Below are positions 53,621 to 63,750 of a DNA stretch of 64,000 bases, piece by piece. The stretch lies in NCBI GenBank assembly GCA_012934845.2, contig WNNJ02003577.1, positions 124,001 through 188,000 of the forward strand. Reading direction: 5' to 3'. The DNA comes from Pomphorhynchus laevis. Its lineage: Eukaryota; Acanthocephala; Palaeacanthocephala; Echinorhynchida; Pomphorhynchidae. How positions within the stretch are numbered: position 1 is the stretch's first letter; every line of letters begins with the position of its first letter. Both the position numbers and the translations under genes were made by a program. The notes under the pieces are model-generated. The model searched no databases. It was given only the letters and a program-made list of their open reading frames with translations, and was not told the origin of the DNA.

Positions 53621-56600
53621 ATGACATCAACAATGTATCGCGTAGAACCTTATTTGGATTATGATTTTATTCGTCAGTTTTCTAACTTTTACAATGGAAT
53701 GTACAGATTGCCTTCTTGCGTGAATAAAATCGATCAAGACAACATTTGTGAATCTCAATCAGTATGTACCTATATTTAGTAATTAGCTTTGTTTGTTGGC
53801 GTGTAGTACAAGCTTCAAAACAACTTATTTATTCAAGAATAGTCTCAGTCTTCTAAGATACAATATATTCATAAACTATGTTTATTTTTACTTTATCTTT
53901 ACTAATTTGCTACTAAAAGCTTAAATATTAAATTTAAAATTTTATATCAAAGATTAGATCTTATTAAAATCTTATGTAATAAATTATAAAGAAATTAATT
54001 ATAATTAAATTATTTATTAATTTAATTAAATTTATTTATTATTTAATTAATTATTATTTATTAATTATTATAAAGAATAATTAATATTAATGCTATTCTA
54101 ATAATAAAATATATAAAATCTTATAAAATCATCTATTATTTATAATTATTTACCTTTATTTTTAATTTATATATAAAATACGTAGACTCAGTTATCTACT
54201 ATGAATTGGTTAAAATAAAAGAAAACGCAATAATTTAAATTTATATTAAAATTAATTATTTACACTCGTTAACCTTCTAATTAATTAGTTTTGATCAAAA
54301 TAGCCTTACCATCTAAAATTATTTTTTTTTCTTTTATGCAAATTAGTTTTAAATTTATTCAAATTCGATTTTAAATTTATATTCGGAAAAGGGTAAAGTT
54401 TAAATAAAATATTTTCAAAACTTATATTTTACAGCATGAAAACACTTACAGTCTCAAAACGTTGTTTACAAAATGAAAACGTTGTTTACAGCATGAAAGC
54501 GTTGTTTACAGCATGAAAGCGTTGTTTACAGCATGAAAGCGTTGTTTACAGCATGAAAGCGTTGTTTACAGCATGAAAGCGTTGTTTACAGCATGAAAGC
54601 GTTGTTTACAGCATGAAAGCGTTGTTTACAGCATGAAAGCGTTGTTTACAGCATGAAAGCGTTGTTTACAGCATGAAAGCGTTGTTTACAGCATGAAAGC
54701 GTTGTTTACAACATAAAAACGTTGATTACAGCATGAAAGCGTTGTTTACAACATAAAAACGTTGATTACAGCATGAAAGCGTTGTTTACAGCATGAAAGC
54801 GTTGTTTACAGCATGAAAGCGTTGTTTACAGCATGAAAGCGTTGTTTACAGCATGAAAGCGTTGTTTACAGCATGAAAGCGTTGTTTACAGCATGAAAGC
54901 GTTGTTTACAGCATGAAAGCGTTGTTTACAACATGAAAGCGTTGTTTACAGCATGAAAGCGTTGTTTACAGCATGAAAGCGTTGTTTACAGCATGAAAGC
55001 GTTGTTTACAGCATGAAAGCGTTGTTTACAGCATGAAAGCGTTGTTTACAGCATGAAAGCGTTGTTTACAACATGAAAGCGTTGTTTACGTTGTTTACAG
55101 TTGTTTACAGGATCCAAAGAATTTTTTATATTCTGTATAAATATAGCATTACAAAAATTATAATTATATTTTAATATATAATTATAACATTGATTCTTTC
55201 GACCCTTAGATTCCAATTCTAAAAAGACCAGAACTGTAATACTTAATTACAATTATAAGGTTTAATCAGGTACAATTATACATGATTATTGTCCTAACAG
55301 GTAAATATCAGTAAATCACTAAATTTTTTTATCGGGATATGTTTAGTTATTTTGGTAATATAATATAAATTAAAATTCATGAATTATTAATTCATGAATT
55401 TATAATGAATTTATTTGTACGAATGCAAAAAAAAATGCTTTCTGTAAATTTAAACAGGAAAATTTATTTTTTGTCATCTTTACAAAAATATAATTATATA
55501 TAATTAAATTAAAACACCAATACGCTAATTACAAAATAGCGTCTTCATTCACTAGGAAGGTAAAATTTTCTTGTACAAAAAACAAGCGTTACAAAAACTT
55601 CACAAAAAAAGACGATAGGTAAAAGAACACTAAGAATAACACTACGAAATGAAGCAAAGTTCTTTTATATTTAAAATACCGAAAAAACTGATAATTAATT
55701 AAGTAAAAATAAAGTTGGGAATATGTTAATTTCTAAATTATCTTTTTGTTGATGTAATCAGTTTTCATATTTTCGGTGCGACACGATCAGTTTCAAAAGA
55801 AAAGTACTTGTAATTAATATCAACATATTATTTTTAAATGAGATGGTATATTTTTAAATGTTTATCTAAAAATAATCTAATTATGTTAAAATAATATAAA
55901 CTTAATTTATTTGATTTTAGAAGCAAGTCGCTGACAATTTATGCCAATGGCCTGATAAAATTGTAATTCAATTAGATTCAAGCAACATTGACGATTCAAT
56001 TATTATCTATAATATAATCCAACAGTTTCAGAATACAGGCAAGCCGCTTAATGTATCCGTTCACTACCACTGTAAAATATCAAGTCAAAAAAAATCTCGA
56101 ATAAAATCCTACAAAATTGAGAATTCTCAACATCCCGAAGCCCTTAATATATGTATTGTATGGATGATAAGTATGTTAAATAGAATAATTACCTCTAAGA
56201 CATTCACTATATATCTTAATATATCTTAATATTTGATATATCTTAATATCAAATCATTTCATAATGCGATATATCCTAATTTCGAATAATTTGTCAAAGC
56301 GATATATCTTAATATCGGGTCATTTGGTAAACGATATATACTAATATCGGGTCATTTGTTAAAGTGATATATCTTAATATCGGGTAATTTTCAAAGTGAT
56401 ATATCTTAATATCGGGTTATTTGTAAAAGCGATATATACTATTATCGGGTCATTTGTTAAAGTGATATATCTTAATATCGGGTTATTTGGTAAACGATAT
56501 ATACTAATATCGGGTAATTTGGCAAAGTGATATATCTTAATATCGAATAATTTGTCATATAAAATAATTTGATATATTTTAATATCAAATCATTTCATAA

Positions 56601-58223
56601 TGCGATATATCTTAATATCGAGTCGTTTGTCAAAGCAATGTATCTTAATATCGGGTCATTTGGTAAAGCGATATATCTTAATATCGAATCATTTGGTAAA
56701 CGATATATACTATTATCGGGTCATTTGTTAAAGCGATATATCTTAATAGTGGGTCATTTGTCGAAGTGATATATACTAATATCAGATCATTTGTTAAAGC
56801 GATATATCCTTATATCGGGTTATTTGTTAAAGCGATATATCCTAATATCGGGTCATTTGGTAAACGATATATCTTAATATCGGGTCATTTGTCGAAGTGA
56901 TATATCTTAATATCGGATCATTTGTCAAAGTGATATATCTTAATATCGAATCATTTGCCAAAGTGATATATCTTAATATCGAATCATTTGTTGAAACGCT
57001 ATATCCTTATATCGGGTTATTTTGGCGCTATATCTTAATATCGGGACATTTGTGATATAATTTTTAATCGTATATTAAGTATTATTTATATTAATATTAT
57101 TTTATTAATCAATTAATCTATTATAATAGATAATAGATTTATTTTATATATGTTATAAATATATAATAAATGTTATTAATAAATGTTATTAAACAATAAC
57201 ATTTTTATTTTATTATTTTTAATCTATTTTTTATCTCTTGATATTAATTCTTTATTTGTTAATATTATTTTCAATTAATAAAAACCTAGTGATAATAAAG
57301 GTTTAATGATAATTTACAATGGTTTAATAACGACACTGATTTGTAGAATACTATAACGATTTTTTAGAATGTCAGCATTTAACTTAAAAATCATTCTTTT
57401 AATGATTGCCAATGATTTGATAGCGTTCAATTTTTAAAATTTTAACTTTAATATTTAGTAAATCATAAAATGCATTCAAATTAATTTAAATTAAACCGCT
57501 TTTCAAATTTGCATTATATTGTGCAAACAATTATTTAGTATCTGGCAGTAATTACCCAAATAAAGTAAAGGTAATTTGGTAATTACCTAAATTGTTATTA
57601 TTGTAATAACGATTTCTACAAAAGTGTCTACAATTCAAAATTATCGGTTTCAAAGTTCAATTATGAAGGTTTGACAATAGAAATCTGCAATTCATACACG
57701 ATCTAAAATTCGTCTGATCAGATAGTCAATCAAATGAATGACTAATCACTTCTAGTCCTATTTCGAATACAATTCTTTTTAAGAAGATGAAATAGTTTTC
57801 GTTGATATCAATAACGTTGTTAATGTGATCAACTTTTTGCGGATTGTTGCTACAATCCGCGAAACTAATTTAAGTAATTTAATTTAAACTAATTAATATA
57901 ATAAAATTTAATAAATTTAAGTAATTTAATTTAAACTAATTAATATGTATTAATTGATATTAATATGTATTAATATGTATCAATGGTGTATTTATTTACA
58001 TAAAAATAAATAAATTTAATATAATAAAATTTAATAAATTTCATATAGTCTAATAAATTACATTTAAATTAATTTATTTTATTTAGCTAAGCTTGGACTA
58101 CCTACAGCATTCGTTTATTCACCGGATTTTACCATTCCGATTTTGGGATCTCAACAAATATGCGAGCTTATTAAGCGAATATCTATTCACGACGATTCTC
58201 CCTATGATATATTCAAAAAATAA
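53621..58223 (+). CDS. AIMP2: AIMP2-like scaffold protein of the multi-tRNA synthetase complex (three exons)
   Basis: Exons 53621-53761, 55921-56170 and 58087-58223; phases agree (0, then 1), giving 528 nt or 175 codons plus TAA. Both donors read GTATGT; the acceptors read TTTTAG and ATTTAG. Exon 1 encodes MTSTMYRVEPYLDYDF and GMYRLPSCV, matching the animal AIMP2 start (MYQVKPYH...CMYRLPN), the peptide that binds LysRS in human AIMP2. Exon 2 (PDKIVIQLDSSNIDDSI, VSVHYHCKIS, ALNICIVWMI) and exon 3 (GLPTAFVYSPDFTIPILGSQ, ICELIKRI) follow the thioredoxin-like half of the AIMP2 GST domain, including the strand equivalent to human FTLIWKNV. The leucine-zipper region and the GST-C half are missing: 175 residues against 320 in human. 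AATAAA lies about 45 bp after the stop. Extra exons within the introns cannot be excluded. Confidence 0.75.
53930..54215 (+). repeat. PLE-family tail fragment in AIMP2 intron 1
   Basis: An AT-rich stretch ending TATAAAATACGTAGACTCAG then TTATCTACT, the terminal phrase of the PLE copies at 5786, 6718 and 30726. Nothing coding. Confidence 0.45.
54431..55110. repeat. 20-bp minisatellite in AIMP2 intron 1
   Basis: About 34 tandem copies of GCATGAAAGCGTTGTTTACA. Most are identical. Variants (ACATAAAAACGTTGATT) occur twice near 54710-54770, and diverged units lie at both ends, as expected for an array that expands in its middle. There are no spacers between units, so it is not CRISPR-like. A 20-bp period cannot keep a reading frame. 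Confidence 0.95.
56205..57055. repeat. ~33-bp minisatellite in AIMP2 intron 2
   Basis: About 25 units of the form CGATATATCTTAATATCGGG then TCATTTGTYAAAG, with frequent small variants (32-34 bp). Each unit holds a short inverted repeat CGATAT...ATATCG, so every unit can form a small hairpin. An open frame inside it (56569-56769) is a by-product of the repeat length. Confidence 0.9.
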
Positions 58224-59210
58224 TTTTGTTTAATTGATGTTCTCTGGCATTTGATTACAAAGAATTTAATAAATATATAAAACTAAATATTTATATTCCC
58301 TTTTAATTGGATTTTTGAATTGCGTGATGATTTTTTAAGTTTTATTGAAATTGTAATTATTAGTCAAAATAATTAGTCAAGTTCATTATTAGTCAAAAGA
58401 ATTATTGGTAAAAGCAAAAAGTTTATTTTAGCCGTTTTAATTTATTGCTTCGCATAATATTATTGAAGTAAAGTAATCTTTTTGAGTAACTAATTATAAT
58501 TCTAATTTGTAATTAAAAGTTAATTAAATTTTATATATTATAAATTTAATTTCTTTATATTTATAATTAAATTTAATTAATAAATAAAATTATAATGTAA
58601 TTTACAAATAAAATATTTTATATATTATAAATTTAATTTCTTTATTTTTATAACGATTATAAAGCGTAATATCCTATTCATCAAGGGATACGTGTTATAA
58701 AAAATATAAATAAATGTAAATTATACGATTATTGAAGAGCAAATAGCTGGGCTAATAATTTGAGCGAATGGGGATATAAATTGTCCTTATGGATAATGTA
58801 GAAAACATATTTGAAATAATAAAAATTTGAATTTATGTATTTTTTGGGAAAAAATCCGATCTGAAAATTTTAGTCAATATTTTTATTTTAAACTGTACGA
58901 CATCGATCGTTATGTGATTGATCTGTTGGTGATAAATTTGTGATACAAAATCGGTGACTTCTTTTTTTACTTTACCTAGTTAATCAGAGAGTTAGTCTAA
59001 AAATTAGAATTTTTGAATTAAATTTTCAAGCGAATATAATTTGTAATTGTTATTTTTTGTTTTGATTATAAATTATAATCAAATAGCTCTTTATTAAGAC
59101 AACTAAGTTCACTTAGCTTTACGAAACTAAGGGATTTTAAAGCTATCTGAATTAACAAATTAACTTTCAGAACAAAAACTTCAAGGAAGTTACCCGAAAC
59201 CGATTAAAAT
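58224..59210. other. AT-rich spacer downstream of the AIMP2-like gene
   Basis: AATAAA at about 58268 is the likely poly(A) signal of the gene upstream. Nothing else recognisable. Confidence 0.5.
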
Positions 59211-59219
59211 GACCCTGTT

Positions 59220-60442
59220 ACTTTGTCGTTATGTACTCTGTCAATTTCCTTATACTCTATAGTTTTTCTGATACTTTGTCGTTTCCCTGAAATTATAGTT
59301 TTTCTGAAACTCTGTAGTTTCTCTTATACTCTATCGTTTCTCTGATACTATATCGTTTTTCTGATACGCTGTCGTTTCACTGATTTGTTATCGTTATTCT
59401 GATACTCTGTCGTTTCCATTATACTTTATCGTTTTTCTGATACTCTGTCGTTTCCATGATACTCTGCCTTTCCGTTATACGCTATCGTTTTTCTGATACT
59501 CTGTCGTGTCCCTTATACTCTATCGTTCTTCTGATACTCTGTCGTTTCCTTATACTCTACCGTTTTTCTAATACTATTTCGTTACCATTATACTCTGTAG
59601 CTTTTCTGATACTCTGTCGTTGCCTTTATACTCTATCGTTTTTCTAATACTCTGTCGTTTTCCTTATGCCCTATCGTTTTTCTGATACTCTTTCGTTTCC
59701 TTGATACTCTATCATTTTTCTGATACTCGGTCGTTTACCTTATACTTATCGTTTTTCTTATACCCTGTCGTTTCCCTGATACTTAATCGTTTTACTGATA
59801 CTCTGTCGTTTCCTTTATAATCTATCATCTTTCTGATACTATGTCGTGTTCCTTATACTCTAAAGTTATTCTGATACTCTGTCGTTAACCTTATACTCTA
59901 TCGTTTTTCTAATACTCTGTCGTTTCCTTGATACTCTATTGTTTTTCTGATACTCTGTCATTTCCCATATACGCTATCGTTTTACTGTTACTCTCTCGTT
60001 TCCTTTATACTCTATAGTTTTTCTGGTACCCTGTCGTTTCCCTTATAATCTATCGTTTTTCTGATACTATGTCGTTTCCCTTATAATCTATCGTTTTTCT
60101 AATACTCTTTCGTTTTCATTATACTCTATCATTTTTCTGATAATTTGTCATTTCCCATATATGCTATCTTTTTACTGATACTCTCTCGTTTCCTTTATAT
60201 TCTATTGTTTTTCCGATACCCTGTCGTTTCTCTGATACTATCTTTTTCTGATAATCTGTCGTTTCCCTTGTAATCTATCGTTTTTCTATTACTCTTTCGT
60301 TTTCCTTATACTCTATCGTTTTTCTGATACTCTGTCGTTTCCCTGATACTCTATCGTTTTTCTGATACTATGTCGTTACCCTTATACTCTACCGTTTTTA
60401 TTATACCCTGTCGTTTTCCTAATGCTCTATCGTTTTTCTGAT
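59220..60442. repeat. 38-bp minisatellite built from two related 19-mers
   Basis: About 32 degenerate copies of a 38-bp unit made of TCGTTTTTCTGATACTCTG plus TCGTTTCCCTTATACTCTA. The two halves resemble each other, so the array grew from a 19-bp unit that doubled. The plus strand is rich in T and C throughout. The open frame at 59456-59647 is only a run through the repeat. Confidence 0.9.
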
Positions 60443-60544
60443 AAATAACATTACAATATATATAATTATTATATTATAATAATATCGAAATAATAAGTGG
60501 GTCGCTTTGAAATACTCTTGTCAAGTAATAGATGCATACATATA

Positions 60545-61090
60545 ATTTGTTGTTACACTTGCCCTGGGATACCCTATGGTGTACTCATAAATAAATTATT
60601 CTCGCGATATTCAAAGTCGCTACGTATACCCAGTCATCCTATGTGTGACGACAACCTTCAACAAAGGTAGACGCATTTCGCTCTAATGGAGCTCATCAGT
60701 ACCGTGACTTCAATAATCATTCATAGGTCCCTTAACACACGTTTAAACAGTGTTTAAAGCTCGAAAAACAGAACTACCCTTAATCTGAATCATCAGAGGG
60801 AATTTGGCATAAGCTCTGTGCATGGCAGTGAGTATTGCAGCTTAGCCATGCATCAGGCACTAAATTCCTTTAAATAGAAATGCTGTTTTACAAGGACACT
60901 TTAAAGTGTACAAATATATAAAATATAAAGTGTTGTTACACCTGCCCTGGGACACCCAATGGTGTACTCGTAAATAAATCACTGTTTTTATTCATGAGGA
61001 GGCATAAACACCAGGAATAAATTCTTATTAAAAAGAATTTAGTGCCTGATGTATGATTAAACTGCAATACTCGCTGCCATGTAATGTTCA
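60545..61090 (-). mobile_element. Ribozyme-bearing repeat with ~382-bp direct-repeat spacing
   Basis: GTTGTTACACTTGCCCTGGG (from about 60549) recurs with few changes at about 60931, each followed by a GGTGTACTC.TAAATAAAT phrase, so the spacing is about 382 bp. The hammerhead at 60638-60727 (-) lies between the two copies. 60818-60875 (GTGCATGGCAGTGAGTATTG...) is the inverse of 61035-61087. No ORF. The layout resembles the ribozyme-containing ends of Penelope-like elements or a retrozyme-like non-autonomous repeat. Confidence 0.6.
60638..60727 (-). ncRNA. Type I hammerhead ribozyme
   Basis: Read on the minus strand, all segments are present. Stem I outer strand is CCTATG (60727-60722) and inner GGTA (60703-60700). 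The core CTGATGA is at 60699-60693. Stem II is GCTC (60692-60689), loop CATTA, GAGC (60683-60680), then GAAA (60679-60676). After a short TGC comes the cleavage triplet GTC (60672-60670), then TACC (60669-60666), which pairs exactly with GGTA. CATAGG (60643-60638) pairs with the outer CCTATG, leaving two internal loops that could make the usual loop contact. Stem III is minimal (A-U, U-G), as in PLE-type hammerheads, which are thought to act best as dimers. Every conserved core base is kept. Confidence 0.8.
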
Positions 61091-61185
61091 TTGTTTTTTA
61101 ACTCATGTCAGCGATACTCGTATTGGTATGCGGCCATATATTTGTGTTGATTTTTAAACCCAACAAAAAAGAAGCAGTATTTATT

Positions 61186-61218
61186 GACGTTTCGACTTGT
61201 TAGCCTTTTTCAATTGTT
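61186..61218 (-). ncRNA. Second hammerhead-like motif, decayed
   Basis: On the minus strand: TTGAAAA, then GGCT-AACA-AGTC as stem II, then GAAAC and the cleavage triplet GTC (61188-61186), followed by AATAAATACTGC. The GAAACGUC block after a short stem is the form usual in PLE terminal repeats. The first core segment (CUGANGA) is degraded here. It lies about 500 bp from the first ribozyme. Confidence 0.45.
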
Positions 61219-61264
61219 TTAGTTTGGTATTATCAAGAAAATTGTTTTAACCCTTGCTAAGAAA

Positions 61265-61975
61265 CTCGCAGTAATTTCCCATCGATGTTTCTTATGCGTT
61301 TGACATTGTGGACCATTCCATCCTTCTTCATCGCCTTCGCCACAACTATGACTGTTCTGTTGCTACTATATCCTGGTTCATTTATCTCTCTGAACGATCT
61401 TTCCATATCTATTCCAATGTCTTTTTCTACATATTCCTATGTCTGCTGTGACGTTCTTCAATGATATGTGATCATATCATTTTTTTTCTCTTCTCCTTGT
61501 CGATTTCTCCGGCATTACATGTGATCGTAACTTCTGCATCATGCAACATGCTTATGATATTCTCCTTTACTCTCATTCTCCTGCTCATCTTATTGATTAT
61601 CTTTCCGCCTATTCCACACATTGTCTTCTCTCTATCTCCAATACTATTTCTCCCTTCGTTTATCTTAATTATTCAAAGTCTAACATATGAGGTTCCTCGT
61701 TTCGTTTGTATCTTAATAATTTAAAGTCTAACATATTATGGGTTATCCCTTCTGAGATATCCCTTTCGGTTTCTCATCCCTTAGTATTTATTAATTCGAC
61801 CGTTCTTCCTATTGTTGATCATCTCGCTTTATTGCTAGTTTACTTCGACAACTGTCTTTATCTCGATTCATTCGTTCGCGACAAAACTCGATCTTACAAT
61901 CTCCTACTTCGTGACCTTCGCAGTGTCAGGAGCTCGCTTGATTTTAATTCCTGCCCTCAGTGTGTGAGATGAGAA
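61265..61975 (+). mobile_element. B2-related LINE RT fragment
   Basis: In broken frames it reads DIVDHSILLHRLRHNYDC and ATISWFIYLSERSFHIYSN (about 61305-61415), a decayed YADD region near 61550, and LPIVDHLALLLVYFDNCLYL then RSYNLLLRDLRSVRSSLDF (about 61800-61950). This is the RT and thumb of the B2 family, diverged from the other copies and lacking both ends. Confidence 0.7.
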
Positions 61976-62590
61976 TTTGAGATGAAATGAAAGTTTTGCC
62001 AATTACTGACTTGTGGTTTCGAATAAACTACCATGAACTCTCTTACTTGCATATTCGCGGGGATGGATGCAAATACAAGGTCTACGAATCCATTATAACT
62101 GTAGTAAGTGGCATCTGAAAAGACGATTAAGTGTGAAGGAAGCTGGAGATGAGTCAAAGTTTAGTATTTGGGGATTAGTACAAAGAATATTGATTTACCC
62201 TGCAATAATAATGCGCGATCAATACTAATCCGTGCAAGTGGTGTAGATAGTTCATTTTTTGTTTTATGAACATGACGAAAGTGGAGCAAAGTATCATCGA
62301 AGGAATGCTCATATGTATGTTTCTACAGTTATAGAGCATATGCCTTTTACCGCCATCCATTTGAAAAATTTATAATTTAAACAAATAAGCCTTCGCGAGG
62401 ACGATCTCTTCCGAAAATAATTGCAGTAATAACATGAATAATTAATAATAATTAATTAATAATTTATGATTATTAATTAATATTTAGTAATATTAGGAGT
62501 AATTAATATTATTAATAATAATTAATAATTATAGATAATAGTGATATTCAATTTTAAATAGCAACTTATGAACAACTACAAATCTTGAAG
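61976..62590 (-). other. Exon-like open segments of unknown origin
   Basis: On the minus strand a segment at about 62324-62205 is bounded by CTGTAG and TTGCAG|GTAAAT, and a second at about 62112-62055 by CTTTTCAG and ATGCAA|GTAAGA. The second reads YYSYNGFVDLVFASIPANMQ. The reading phases of the two do not join cleanly, and the second peptide also resembles a LINE endonuclease end (S.ID.VFAS). They may be later exons of the SREBP gene, another gene, or TE debris. 62430-62540 is a low-complexity ATTAATAATT run. Confidence 0.25.
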
Positions 62591-63637
62591 TTAACCATCA
62601 TGTATAATTTCAAATTGAAATTGATCGGGTTCATTATTATCAGCAATGATAGTGTTTGATCTTCGGTTATATGTTATACGTAGAATGAATGCCATAAATA
62701 CCACAACAGCCAGCGTAAGTTTTCTATTGCTTAATGTCAGTCGGAATAATATTGATGAGTAGTGATTGTCAGTTGTACTAAACCCGTATTGTTCGTCGGT
62801 TCTTAGTATCCGTCCGAAGCTATCGTTACTCGTGGGTAAAAATGTTAAATGTCGGAAGATCACGATTGCGAAAAAAAGGAGGACGCTTACGAAAAACGCG
62901 TATACCCTGGTTGTCGTTACATCGTCATCGTTAACCAATGTGAGCGTTTCGTCCTCACCATTGACATCTAGGATAGACTCTTTTTCAAATTTTATAGTGT
63001 TCGCTGCATTTGGATACGAACCGATATAGTAGCTGTTTATCAGAAGATAAGATTCCGCCAATTCTCTATGCAACTCGGCGTTTTCTTTTTCCAAGTATTT
63101 TATTTTTTCAATTGCTCTGGAAAGGATGCCCGATTTCTGTAAACGCTTATGCGTATGCGTATGACCCACGAGAAGATGTCGAAGCTCTGCAAAGCGTTCA
63201 TTCAATGTCCATCTATATTTCCTTTCAATTTGTTTCTGATTCTCTCTTTTTGTGTTAGTCACCAAATTGGACTGCAATTTTTCTGTTCTAAGGCTTGTTG
63301 AATCACCAGAATCGATTGATATATGCACACAGTAATTTTCATCAGGGTATTCTTCAAATTCACGAGAAGAGTTAATTTCCAGCTTATCGAATCTATTTCT
63401 GTGCACATCATAATCGACATCAGCACCATGTAGGAAATCTAAACAACTGCAGTCGTCAAATGTGGTCGGTTGATGATTTGGATTTTGGCAAATATCGACG
63501 TTATTTATGCTGCTACTACATTGCGACCATCTGTTTACTAAATCTGGCGTTTCTATTGACGGCATCCAATTATTATTAGAATCGGCGAGAATTGAAAAAT
63601 AATTCTGCGATGTTACATGCTGTGTCGGCTCCGCCAT
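62591..63637 (-). CDS. SREBP: SREBP-type bHLH-zip membrane transcription factor (N-terminal half)
   Basis: 348 codons from an ATG in good context (purine at -3, G at +4). An acidic N-terminus is followed at residues about 133-182 by a bHLH with the tyrosine that is special to SREBPs (IERKYRWTLNERFAELRHLL; human EKRYRSSINDKIIELKDLV), then HKRLQKSGILSRAIEKIKYL and a zipper to about 203. Two hydrophobic segments, 245-262 (VYAFFVSVLLFFAIVIF) and 307-322 (LTLAVVVFMAFILRIT), frame a loop of about 44 residues with FGRILRTDE, a possible site-1 protease site. This is the SREBP hairpin topology: in the family the factor sits in the ER membrane and is cut in the Golgi to free the bHLH part. The frame ends 26 residues after the second membrane segment, so the large C-terminal SCAP-binding domain (about half of usual SREBPs) is absent or in unseen exons; GATG|GTTAAC at the end is a weak possible donor. 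Confidence 0.87.
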   Translation of the reverse strand: MAEPTQHVTSQNYFSILADSNNNWMPSIETPDLVNRWSQCSSSINNVDICQNPNHQPTTFDDCSCLDFLHGADVDYDVHRNRFDKLEINSSREFEEYPDENYCVHISIDSGDSTSLRTEKLQSNLVTNTKRENQKQIERKYRWTLNERFAELRHLLVGHTHTHKRLQKSGILSRAIEKIKYLEKENAELHRELAESYLLINSYYIGSYPNAANTIKFEKESILDVNGEDETLTLVNDDDVTTTRVYAFFVSVLLFFAIVIFRHLTFLPTSNDSFGRILRTDEQYGFSTTDNHYSSILFRLTLSNRKLTLAVVVFMAFILRITYNRRSNTIIADNNEPDQFQFEIIHDG

Positions 63638-63750
63638 TTCTAAACTGAAAAAAAGATATTTTTCGGCTTATCTAGTAATAAGTCCGGGTTCGGTATCTTA
63701 TATATTTATTAATATATTGCTTATAAATGCGAACAATAATTTTTAGGTAA
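63638..63750 (-). promoter_or_regulatory. Presumed 5' UTR/promoter of the SREBP gene
   Basis: Only about 110 bases separate the SREBP ATG from a LINE fragment. The stretch is AT-rich; no sterol-response-like element or TATA box can be assigned with confidence. If the first exon is complete, the promoter lies against or inside transposon DNA. Confidence 0.3.

Noticed and set aside
54431-55110. Regular repeat array resembling a CRISPR
   Set aside because: Units abut directly with no unique spacers, and the genome is eukaryotic; it is a minisatellite.
56569-56769. 66-codon open frame with regular IYLNIESF repeats
   Set aside because: It is a read-through of the ~33-bp minisatellite in AIMP2 intron 2; the period being a multiple of three keeps the frame open.
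59456-59647. Cys/Leu-rich open frame of 63 codons
   Set aside because: It lies wholly inside the 38-bp minisatellite and shows no start context or homology.
62055-62324. Exon-like segments as confirmed 3' exons of SREBP
   Set aside because: Splice-like borders are good, but reading phases do not join without a stop and the peptides do not resemble the SREBP C-terminal domain. Kept only as an uncertain feature.
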